Shown piece after piece: positions 7,959 through 14,522 of a stretch of DNA of 38,207 nt. Source of the DNA: Treponema sp. (GTDB lineage: Bacteria; Spirochaetota; Spirochaetia; Treponematales; Breznakiellaceae); assembly GCA_031278715.1 (NCBI GenBank), contig JAITJW010000145.1:1-38207 (forward strand). The letters are read 5' to 3'. The notes under the pieces are model-generated. The model did no database searches. It was not told the DNA's origin and was given only the letters and a program-made list of their open reading frames with translations. Numbering within the stretch: position 1 is the stretch's first letter; every line of letters starts with the position of its first letter. Both the position numbers and the translations under genes were made by a program.

Positions 7959-8700
7959 GTCCTTCCTCCTTGGGGCGAATCATAATGTCCCCGAACATGC
8001 GGTTTTGAAAAACCAGGATCATTCTAACCTTAACCGCCTCCAGAATTGCCAGGAAGGCGCAGATTATGTCCATAAGCGAACTTTTACGGACCACCAGTTC
8101 CATAAAACCACACTCCCCTTTTTTTTCCAGCAGTTCTGCCATAAGTGCGATTTTCTCGTTCACCGTTACTTCTTCGTAAAGATCGATGATCCGTTCCCCC
8201 GGAAGCCGGTTCGCCATAAGCGCCGAGAAGGTCTTGAGGAGATCCCAAATGTCCAATTGCTCCCAAAGACCCTCGTCGTTAAAGGGCAGCTCACGCTGAA
8301 GCCGTTTCCGCTCGATGATCCACTCGGCCTCCCGTTCTTTTTCCTCCATAAGGCCGGATAACTTTTTGAATTTTTGATACTCAATAAGCCGGTCTACCAG
8401 TTCCTGCCGGAGATCGGTTTCCCCATCGTCCATACTCGCCTCTACGGGAAGCAGGGTACGGGACTTGATGCAGAGCAGGGTTGCCGCCATAGCTTGAAAT
8501 TCGGTTACATCTTCCAGGTCCAGTTTTTCCACGTAGCTGATGTACTCCAGGTACTGCTCGGTTATCTGGGCGATGGGGATGTCGTAGATATTGACTTCGT
8601 TTTTCTTGACAAGGAAGAGGAGCAGATCCAGAGGGCCTTCAAATTCGTCAAGCTTAAAATTATGGGCCGGGGCTTTGGGGGTTGTTTCGGTTGTTTCCAT
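7951..8700 (-). CDS. scpA: Segregation and condensation protein A
   Basis: A 249-residue ScpA, the kleisin that bridges the SMC heads. Diagnostic motif: FEGPLDLLLFLVKKNEVNIY followed by DIPIAQITEQYLEYI (residues about 19-53), and the LEDVTEFQAMAATLLCIKSR TLLP helix. The C-terminal winged helix (MELVVRKSSLMDIICAFLAI LEAVK) is present. The protein acts in the nucleoid. No Shine-Dalgarno precedes the ATG. Instead a TATACT hexamer lies 10 bases upstream, suggesting that the scpA-scpB-rluB-cmk-rpsA transcription unit begins here with almost no leader. Confidence 0.95.
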   Translation of the reverse strand: METTETTPKAPAHNFKLDEFEGPLDLLLFLVKKNEVNIYDIPIAQITEQYLEYISYVEKLDLEDVTEFQAMAATLLCIKSRTLLPVEASMDDGETDLRQELVDRLIEYQKFKKLSGLMEEKEREAEWIIERKRLQRELPFNDEGLWEQLDIWDLLKTFSALMANRLPGERIIDLYEEVTVNEKIALMAELLEKKGECGFMELVVRKSSLMDIICAFLAILEAVKVRMILVFQNRMFGDIMIRPKEEGLG

Positions 8701-8710
8701 GGAGGCTTAT

Positions 8711-8739
8711 AGTATAGCTTCCCCGGCAGCCGCCGTAAA
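8711..8739 (-). promoter_or_regulatory. Candidate promoter for scpA unit with very short leader
   Basis: On the minus strand, TTTACG (8739-8734), 17-base spacer, TATACT (8716-8711), then 10 bases to the scpA ATG. The -10 matches consensus at 5 of 6 and the -35 at 4 of 6. The expected transcript start leaves a leader of about 3-4 bases, too short for a ribosome site. Confidence 0.45.
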
Positions 8740-8847
8740 GCCCCCGGCAGCCTGTTGTACTGGCCAAATAATGGGCAGCCTCCTAGCCGATTTTAAGCGC
8801 GAAGCGCAACAAACAGGGACAGCCCTCCGGGTCCGGAGCCGGGACGT

Positions 8848-10077
8848 TTAATAACCGGCCTTGTGCCTGATGGTACGATCCCGGCGCATAATTTTTTTAT
8901 AGTATTCACCCTGGCGGAAAATTTCCGAAGTGTTGTTCACGTATATTCTATTGTTTACGACTTTGAAAATACGGTTTTCCAGCAGTTTTTTTAACAGGGG
9001 TTTGCTGTCGGTCTGGGAAATACCCACCATGTTTGCCAGTTCTTCCGGACCGATGTCGAAGTAAAAAGAGCCGCTGTATTGGGGGGGTATTCTGTTTTTT
9101 TCCAGTTGTATGAGCAGGACATCGTACATCCGCCCCAGGGGATTGTCGATAAGGGTATTGGTAAGCTGTTTGTAGATGGACCATATCCGCTCGGCAAGCA
9201 GCGTGGTAAGCCGGGCGATTATCTGGGGTTCTTTGACGATCATCTGTTCAAAGTTTGCCCGGTTCACCGTTGTTACCGTACAGTCTTCATAGGCTACCGC
9301 GCTGGCGGCGCGGGGTTTGGATTCCAGCAGGGCCATTTCCCCGAAGATGTCGCCGGTCTTGAGTACCGCCAGAAGCACTTCGTTGTTGTCTACGATTTTT
9401 GTGATCTTTACCGAACCCTTTGTAATGATAAAAAGTTCATCCCCCCATTCACCTTCGGAAAAAATCATGCTGTCTTTCACGTAAGTGCGTAAGGTCTCAC
9501 GCTCATCAAAACTGAGCCTGACCCCTTTGGCGTAAGGAGCTATTTTCATCATCCGCATCCGGACGGTAGCCACATTGGGCCCGCCGGGGTTGTACTTTAT
9601 GTACTGGTTGTAGGCGTAGAATGCCTGAAGGTACTGATTTTTTTTAACGTAGTATTCCCCTATGGTGAAGAACCGGGTAGCGTCAGGTTCGCTGTTGTTT
9701 CTGAGGGTCAGTTTGGTCAGGGCTTCGTCCAGATAGCGCATCCGTCTTGAAAACTGGAGGATGATTTTCATTGCCACGGGGGCGTTCTGCTGGATAAGCC
9801 GGGGGTATTGATTTTTTTGTACGGAAATAAGGGAAACGCCGGTTAAGGCCCGTGCGGTTTCGATGTGGCTGTGGGACGACATTGTGGAAATAACGCCAAA
9901 AAAGTCACCGGGGCCCAGCAGATTACCTTGTTCTTCTTCGACAACCTCTATTTCTTTGGTGATTCTCACTTTTCCGTTGCGAATTATAAAAAACCGATCC
10001 GCATCGTGCTTTCCTTCGACGATAATATAGGCGCCTTTTGAAAAATTCACAAATTTAAGCTGCAACTGACCGACCAT
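8848..10077 (-). CDS. Crp/Fnr-like protein with two cyclic-nucleotide-binding domains and C-terminal winged helix
   Basis: A 409-residue regulator. CNB domain 1 spans about 8-115, a helical TPR-like segment about 130-180 (EYYVKKNQYLQAFYAYNQYI), CNB domain 2 about 185-300 and a Crp-type winged helix about 340-385 (PEELANMVGISQTDSKPLLK). Domain 2 has an intact phosphate-binding cassette, FGEMALLESKPRAAS (Glu247, Arg256). Domain 1 reads FGVISTMSSHSHIETA (60-75), with Val where the ribose-contacting Glu should be and no matching Arg, so it probably does not bind cAMP in the usual way. I recall a similar protein next to murB in T. pallidum. It starts 6 bases after the murB stop but appears to have its own promoter inside the end of murB. 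It is probably cytoplasmic; its targets are unknown. Confidence 0.88.
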   Translation of the reverse strand: MVGQLQLKFVNFSKGAYIIVEGKHDADRFFIIRNGKVRITKEIEVVEEEQGNLLGPGDFFGVISTMSSHSHIETARALTGVSLISVQKNQYPRLIQQNAPVAMKIILQFSRRMRYLDEALTKLTLRNNSEPDATRFFTIGEYYVKKNQYLQAFYAYNQYIKYNPGGPNVATVRMRMMKIAPYAKGVRLSFDERETLRTYVKDSMIFSEGEWGDELFIITKGSVKITKIVDNNEVLLAVLKTGDIFGEMALLESKPRAASAVAYEDCTVTTVNRANFEQMIVKEPQIIARLTTLLAERIWSIYKQLTNTLIDNPLGRMYDVLLIQLEKNRIPPQYSGSFYFDIGPEELANMVGISQTDSKPLLKKLLENRIFKVVNNRIYVNNTSEIFRQGEYYKKIMRRDRTIRHKAGY

Positions 10078-10082
10078 AATGA

Positions 10083-10112
10083 ACTATAAGTTGCCCCGTG
10101 TTTCGTTGTCAA
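10083..10112 (-). promoter_or_regulatory. Strong candidate promoter inside the murB 3' end, leaderless CNB-regulator mRNA
   Basis: Read on the minus strand: TTGACA (10112-10107, consensus), 18-base spacer, TATAGT (10088-10083, 5 of 6), then only 5 bases before the ATG at 10077. The transcript start is expected within one or two bases of the A of ATG. No Shine-Dalgarno is visible. Confidence 0.6.
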
Positions 10113-11124
10113 TGTTACGCTTCTCCGCGGGACTTTCTGCGCCGGTTTCTTCCCAGTCCCCGACAAACAGTATTTCCCGCTCCAGTTCCAGGCCTCGTTC
10201 CGCCTTGGCCCGGGCGGCGACCAGGTCCGCAAGGGAACGGATATCCGCCGCGCCGGCATTTCCGGTGTTGATGATGATGTTTCCGTGCCAGGGCGCTATC
10301 CGGGCCCCCCCCAGATGCAGGCCCCGGAGTCCCAGTTCTTCGATAATCTGTCCCGTACTGCTGCCGAAATCCCGGTTGTTCTTGAAGACCGAACCGGCGG
10401 ATGGGTAACGGTAATGGCCTTTGCGTTCCCGGTCTTCCCGGTATTCGGTCATTTCCCGGCGGATTTTTTCCGGGTCTCCCCTGCTTACGGAGAGACGGGC
10501 CCCAAGGATAAGCTTGTCCTGTCCCTGAAACGGGCTCCGTTTATAGCTGAAATCACCAGGGTAACGGGATACACGCCGCCGTTCCGCGGTTTTGCCGTTG
10601 ACAACCAGAATCTCTGTTTCCCCCAGTATGTCCGAGACGGATTTTTCGTAACAGCGGGCGTTCATCCAGACTGCCCCCCCCAAGGTTCCCGGCAGGCCCG
10701 CCAGAAATTCAAGGCCGGAGAGTCCCTGCCGGGCGGCGTATTCGGTTATTTCGTCAATGGACGTACCGGATTTTACGTAGAGCCCTCCGGCTTCCTGTTC
10801 GATCCCGGTCCAGTCTCCCGTATCAAGAACAATACCGCGGATTCCCCGGTCGCTTACCACAAGATTTGCGCCGCCCCCCAGGATGAAAACCGGGAATCCT
10901 GCCTCCCCTGCCCGGCTGAGGAGGAGTCCCGTGAAAAGGGAGAACAGTTCCCCACCCGGCCGCAGCCAAAGATCCGCCGGCCCACCTACCTTGAAGGTAG
11001 TATGGGCGGCCATAGGTTCATCGAAACGGTAATCCAGTATCAACGGCGCAGGTCCGCCGGGACCGGGGGGAAACGACTGTTGGGTTTCGCTAATCAAGGC
11101 ATCCAGAAAGGGCCGTAGAATCAT
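10084..11124 (-). CDS. murB: UDP-N-acetylenolpyruvoylglucosamine reductase
   Basis: A 346-residue FAD-dependent MurB, which reduces UDP-GlcNAc-enolpyruvate with NADPH to UDP-MurNAc in peptidoglycan precursor synthesis in the cytoplasm. Motifs: AHTTFKVGGPADLWLRP near the start, FILGGGANLVVSD (FAD binding), GLEFLAGLPGTLGGAVWMNA, the YKRSPFQ segment, YPSAGSVFKN with the catalytic Ser, and HGNIIINTGNAGAADI near the end. A Glu/Asn-rich tail of about 25 residues follows. The ATG lacks a Shine-Dalgarno, but GATAAT lies 9 bases upstream. It is divergent from cysS across about 130 bases containing tandem palindromic repeats. Confidence 0.95.
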   Translation of the reverse strand: MILRPFLDALISETQQSFPPGPGGPAPLILDYRFDEPMAAHTTFKVGGPADLWLRPGGELFSLFTGLLLSRAGEAGFPVFILGGGANLVVSDRGIRGIVLDTGDWTGIEQEAGGLYVKSGTSIDEITEYAARQGLSGLEFLAGLPGTLGGAVWMNARCYEKSVSDILGETEILVVNGKTAERRRVSRYPGDFSYKRSPFQGQDKLILGARLSVSRGDPEKIRREMTEYREDRERKGHYRYPSAGSVFKNNRDFGSSTGQIIEELGLRGLHLGGARIAPWHGNIIINTGNAGAADIRSLADLVAARAKAERGLELEREILFVGDWEETGAESPAEKRNIDNETRGNL

Positions 11125-11133
11125 ACTTGTTTA

Positions 11134-11139
11134 ATTATC
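11134..11139 (-). promoter_or_regulatory. Candidate -10 element of murB
   Basis: GATAAT on the minus strand (5 of 6 to consensus), 9 bases from the murB ATG. No convincing -35 was found at 16-18 bases upstream. It is listed because it repeats the close -10/ATG spacing seen at cysS and the CNB regulator. Confidence 0.3.
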
Positions 11140-11163
11140 GGCAATACGGAAGGCGAAGTGCTT

Positions 11164-11219
11164 CGTTTTGAAACGTTAGTGAAAGGCGTAATGCCCCATT
11201 TCGAAATGTTACCGAAAGG
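11164..11219. repeat. Tandem palindromic direct repeat in the murB-cysS divergent region
   Basis: Two 21-base copies (11166-11186 and 11199-11219) match at 17 of 21 positions with a 33-base period. Each is centred on or begins with a palindrome: CGTTTTGAAACG (11164-11175) and ATTTCGAAAT (11198-11207). Both copies end in GAAAGG. The second abuts the cysS -35 box, an operator-like position. Confidence 0.6.
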
Positions 11220-11247
11220 TTGACAATCTCTCCATTTTGCATATTAT
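11220..11247 (+). promoter_or_regulatory. cysS promoter with leaderless geometry
   Basis: TTGACA (11220-11225, consensus), 16-base spacer, TATTAT (11242-11247), and ATG at 11256. An alternative -10, TATAAG (11245-11250), is nearer still. The expected transcript start lies at about 11254-11257. There is no Shine-Dalgarno, because the sequence before ATG is the -10 region itself. Confidence 0.65.
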
Positions 11248-11255
11248 AAGCATTT

Positions 11256-12737
11256 ATGGCCCAGCACGCCGGGAAACTTATCCTATACAACACCCTGGGA
11301 CGGGAGATGCAGACTTTTGAGCCCCTGGTACAAGGCCGGGTCGGTGTTTACGGCTGTGGCCCTACGGTGTACAACTACGCCCATATCGGGAATCTGCGGG
11401 CCTATGTAACCCACGACATTCTTACCCGTACCCTTCGGCGCATGGGCTATGAGGTTACCTATGTGATGAATATCACCGATGTGGGGCACCTTTCCGGTGA
11501 TAATGACGAAGGGGATGACAAGATGCTCAAAAGCGCCGAGGAACGGGGCAAGGGCGTTCTGGAAATCGCCGATTTTTACACGAAGGCTTTTTTTAACGAT
11601 ACGGAGCGGATGAACATCGAAAGGCCCTCGGTGGTCTGCAAGGCCACCGACCATGTGGGGGAGATGATCGACCTGATTGGGCGGATAGAGGCCAACGGTT
11701 ATACCTACCTGAGCGGGGGGAACCTTTACTTTGATGTGGGTAAATTCCCCACCTATGGGGAACTGTCCCGGCGGAATGAACGCAAGACCCGTGCGCGGGT
11801 ACAAGAAGATCCGAATAAGCGAAACCCCCAGGACTTTGTACTGTGGTTTACCAAAAGTAAATTCGAAGATCACGCGCTGGTGTGGGACAGTCCCTGGGGC
11901 CGGGGCTATCCGGGCTGGCATATCGAGTGTTCCGCCATGAGCATAAAGTACCTGGGGGAGCAGTTCGACATCCACGCGGGGGGCATTGATCATGTGCCCA
12001 TTCACCACACGAATGAAATTGCCCAGAGCGAAGCCGCCACGGGGAAGCGTCCCTGGGTCAGATTCTGGGTTCATAACGAGTTTTTAGTTCAGGACAAGGG
12101 CAAAATGTCCAAGTCTTCCGGCGGCTTTCTTACCCTGCAGAGTCTTGCGGATGCCGGTTACGATCCGCTGGATTACCGATATTTTCTTCTGGGTGGCCAT
12201 TACCGCAGCCAGCTTCAGTTCTCCTGGGAAAGCCTTGAGACCGCCAAAAACGCCCGGCGTTCCCTTGTGGAACGTATCCGGGTCCTGGCAGCCAGGGCGG
12301 GTCCTGAAAGGCTTGATCAGGGTTCCTGCGCCTCCGGGCTTTCGGAACAGGCGAATGGCTATCTGTCGGCTTTTAACAGGGCCCTGGAGGATGATCTTTC
12401 CACTCCCCGTGCCCTGGCGGAACTGTGGGGGCTTATCCGGAATCCGGATATTGAGGCGGGAGAAGCCCTGGCCTGTGCCTTTGACATGGACCGGGTGCTG
12501 GGGCTTAAACTGGACGGTGTTGCCCGTGCAGCGATGCGGGACGGGGACGATTCCGAATGGGAGAAGGAAATAGAAAGGCTCATAGCCGAGAGGACGGCGG
12601 CAAAAAAGGTAAAGGACTATGCAAAAGCGGATAGCATACGGACAATTCTTAAAGAACAGGGTATTCTGTTGGAGGACGGTCCGGCAGTTACGCTATGGCA
12701 TAAAATCCAGGGGTGGACGGCCCCCCCGGAAGACTGA
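11256..12737 (+). CDS. cysS: Cysteinyl-tRNA synthetase
   Basis: A 493-residue class I aminoacyl-tRNA synthetase that charges tRNA-Cys with cysteine using ATP. The HIGH-type motif is in GCGPTVYNYAHIGNLRAY, whose Cys is a zinc ligand. WHIECSAMS and GGIDHVPIHHTNEIAQSEA carry the remaining zinc ligands and active-site residues, and KGKMSKSSG is the KMSKS loop. The C-terminal DALR and anticodon-binding region has a Lys-rich end (IAERTAAKKVKDYAKADSIR). The length is normal. The ATG at 11256 fits the family start (about 9 residues before LYNT) but has no ribosome site and lies about 8 bases after the -10. The ECF sigma gene follows after 45 bases on the same strand, an order I recall from T. pallidum. 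Confidence 0.97.
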   Translation: MAQHAGKLILYNTLGREMQTFEPLVQGRVGVYGCGPTVYNYAHIGNLRAYVTHDILTRTLRRMGYEVTYVMNITDVGHLSGDNDEGDDKMLKSAEERGKGVLEIADFYTKAFFNDTERMNIERPSVVCKATDHVGEMIDLIGRIEANGYTYLSGGNLYFDVGKFPTYGELSRRNERKTRARVQEDPNKRNPQDFVLWFTKSKFEDHALVWDSPWGRGYPGWHIECSAMSIKYLGEQFDIHAGGIDHVPIHHTNEIAQSEAATGKRPWVRFWVHNEFLVQDKGKMSKSSGGFLTLQSLADAGYDPLDYRYFLLGGHYRSQLQFSWESLETAKNARRSLVERIRVLAARAGPERLDQGSCASGLSEQANGYLSAFNRALEDDLSTPRALAELWGLIRNPDIEAGEALACAFDMDRVLGLKLDGVARAAMRDGDDSEWEKEIERLIAERTAAKKVKDYAKADSIRTILKEQGILLEDGPAVTLWHKIQGWTAPPED

Positions 12738-12782
12738 ACCGTCCCGGTCTGTAACAAATCAGGGAAATAGGTTGTTTTTAGT

Positions 12783-13346
12783 ATGGATAAGAAAACTCCA
12801 GGGTCGGAATTCCGTAATCTCTACGATACGGTGTTTCCTATCCTGTTCCGTGTCGCCTACCGGATTGCCGCCAGTGAAGAAGCGGCGGAGGATCTGTGTC
12901 AGGAGGCTTTTTTTCGTCTTTATGAAAAAAATATGGTGTTTCCCAACCCGGAGGAGGCAAAATATTGGCTTATCCGGGTAGTTAAAAATGCGTCGTTAAA
13001 TTACGCAAAACGTAAAGAGCGGGAACGGAAGGCCTATCAGCGGGCCTTTCGGGAGGATACCCGTGAAATTGAAAACGGAGAGGGGCTTCTTATAAAAAAA
13101 GAAGTCCGGCAGGAAGTTCAGGAAGCAATGAAGAAACTGCCGGAGAACCTCCGGATGGTATTGATATTAAAAGAGTATGGTGAGATGAATTATAAGGATA
13201 TTGGCCGTACTTTGGGAATAAGCGAAGGAAATGTCAAAGTCAGGGTTTTTAGGGCCCGGGAACGGCTTTCCGCTATTCTGGAAGCGGTAGAGCAGCGTCA
13301 AAGTGCTGGAAAGCATCCAGGGAAGGATGGTTCAGATGTGTCCTGA
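12783..13346 (+). CDS. ECF-family RNA polymerase sigma factor (sigma-24 type)
   Basis: A 187-residue group 4 sigma factor. Region 2 is at about 10-80 (FPILFRVAYRIAASEEAAED, LCQEAFFRLYEK, EAKYWLIRVVKNASLNYAKR). Region 4 is at about 115-165 (MKKLPENLRMVLILKEYGEM NYKDIGRTLGISEGNVKVRV), giving the -35-recognising helix-turn-helix. Regions 1.1 and 3 are absent, as expected. Its end overlaps the next gene, which encodes a zinc-motif anti-sigma factor, so the pair should be made together and the sigma held inactive until a signal. It follows cysS closely, with only a weak AGG as ribosome site. The regulon cannot be told from the window. The two exported proteins immediately downstream are the obvious first candidates. 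Confidence 0.93.
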   Translation: MDKKTPGSEFRNLYDTVFPILFRVAYRIAASEEAAEDLCQEAFFRLYEKNMVFPNPEEAKYWLIRVVKNASLNYAKRKERERKAYQRAFREDTREIENGEGLLIKKEVRQEVQEAMKKLPENLRMVLILKEYGEMNYKDIGRTLGISEGNVKVRVFRARERLSAILEAVEQRQSAGKHPGKDGSDVS

Positions 13347-13938
13347 TCGTCAAATTCTTTCACTGTATCTGGATGGGGAGTTACCCTCACCATGGAAGGA
13401 AAAACTGGAGGCCCATCTGGTCTCCTGTCCCGGTTGCCGGGCTGTTGCCGGATCCTGGGAGCGGATTTCCCGGGAACTGCGCGTTGAAGATGATCCCGGC
13501 AGGAAAGAACGGGTGTGGGAACGTATTGCCGAGCGTGTCGATGCCGTTAAAACTGTCCCGCCGGCCGGGTTGCGGAACTTTAGCCCGCCGGAACTTTGGC
13601 GCCGCAGGGTAAGTCTTCCCCTCCCCGCCGCAGCGGTGCTGGGCATGGCGGCGGCGGCTTTTGTGTTCGTTCTCGGTTCAAGGTGGTTGAATCCCCCCTC
13701 CGTGCAGAATCTTTCCTCAAATTCGCCGTTTATTTCGATGGAGTCCGGGGGGATCGACATGGAATTCAAGGATATTCCCTCCGTTATAGACAGCACAGAC
13801 CTGTTTCAATATTTGGAAAACGCGGATTCAACTGATATTATGACTATCCGTCTGCCGGAAAACCGGAGTTTCCGCAGCGCCGGGGAACCCAAGCTCATCA
13901 AAGCCGCAGATTATTATCCGGGAAGGTCCCAGGAATGA
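13336..13938 (+). CDS. Membrane-anchored anti-sigma factor with zinc-binding motif
   Basis: A 200-residue protein. The N-terminal MCPDRQILSLYLDGELPSPW region ends in HLVSCPGC, the H-x3-C-x2-C motif of zinc-associated anti-sigma domains. A single transmembrane helix follows at about 96-113 (LPAAAVLGMAAAAFVFVLGS), then an extracytoplasmic tail of about 85 residues. This is the usual plan for an ECF anti-sigma factor: a cytoplasmic sigma-binding domain, a membrane helix and an outer sensor. The ATG at 13336 is chosen because GGGAAGG lies 9 bases upstream; ATGs at 13327 and 13303 are also in frame. It overlaps the sigma gene by 11 bases and shares ATGA with the next gene, so coupling is tight. 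Confidence 0.85.
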   Translation: MCPDRQILSLYLDGELPSPWKEKLEAHLVSCPGCRAVAGSWERISRELRVEDDPGRKERVWERIAERVDAVKTVPPAGLRNFSPPELWRRRVSLPLPAAAVLGMAAAAFVFVLGSRWLNPPSVQNLSSNSPFISMESGGIDMEFKDIPSVIDSTDLFQYLENADSTDIMTIRLPENRSFRSAGEPKLIKAADYYPGRSQE

Positions 13939-14522
13939 TCCGTTCCCTGCGTCCCTGTCACAGCTTTTTAAGCAGTATTGTATTTATCACGACCCTGGGC
14001 GCCGGGTTCGGTCAGGAACCTTCGCTGGAAGACCTGTTGCCGGGGCTCAGGGAACGGGCGGTTGTTTTGGAGATTACGTCCCGGGTGGTGGACTGGAACC
14101 AGCAGATCGTCTGGAATTCGGTCAAGTCCAAGGTGATGTTCCCCGGAAGGCCGGTACGGATCAACATGGTGGGGACCAACGTGGCGATGACCCTCCAGTT
14201 TACCCTGTTCTTCAGGCTTGGAAACCCTGGAAGCGTCCTTGTGGCCCAGGGGCAGATCTGGGTGGAGGTGCCGGATAAGGGTATCTGGTATCAGCCTACC
14301 CTGCAGACCATACCAATAGAAGTCGGGGAGTCCATATTCTTTTTCCCCCTGGGTTCTCCAAATTCCCCGGAAGAAACATGGATCGAATTGCAACTGGCGA
14401 TCTGGCCCTATGAAGAGTACGACCGTATGTCCGAGCCGCAGCGCGGCCGGTGGGATCCTACCGGAACCATGCCCTTCCCGGAAGCGGCGGATCAGGAAGC
14501 GGGAGAAACCGAAGCCCGGTGA
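13935..14522 (+). CDS. Exported protein of unknown function in the ECF sigma operon
   Basis: A 195-residue protein I do not recognise. A probable signal peptide covers about residues 1-26 (FLSSIVFITTLGAGFGQ, likely cut near AGFGQ). The rest is beta-rich and aromatic (VVDWNQQIVWNSVKSKVMFP, TLQFTLFFRLGNPGSVLVAQ, GQIWVEVPDKGIWYQPTLQT), suggesting a periplasmic beta-sandwich. The C-terminal 30 residues are acidic and Pro-rich. Its ATGA overlap with the anti-sigma gene and GTGA overlap with the following lipoprotein gene make it the middle of a four-gene coupled set. The context suggests part of the signal-sensing or effector side of the sigma system, which is inference. Confidence 0.7.
   Translation: MIRSLRPCHSFLSSIVFITTLGAGFGQEPSLEDLLPGLRERAVVLEITSRVVDWNQQIVWNSVKSKVMFPGRPVRINMVGTNVAMTLQFTLFFRLGNPGSVLVAQGQIWVEVPDKGIWYQPTLQTIPIEVGESIFFFPLGSPNSPEETWIELQLAIWPYEEYDRMSEPQRGRWDPTGTMPFPEAADQEAGETEAR

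Noticed and set aside
10285-11118. A 277-codon plus-strand open frame opposite murB
   Set aside because: murB on the other strand has full family motifs; the antisense frame has no recognisable domain and exists because of GC-rich codon bias.
11125-11255. Possible T-box or cysteine-responsive riboswitch ahead of cysS
   Set aside because: The promoter lies so close to the ATG that no leader RNA exists on the cysS side. The repeats lie upstream of the -35 and would act as DNA sites.
12738-12782. Autoregulatory ECF-type promoter before the sigma gene (TGTAAC at about 12752)
   Set aside because: A TGTAAC hexamer is present, but no convincing matching -10 at the usual spacing was found in only 45 bases; too weak to call.
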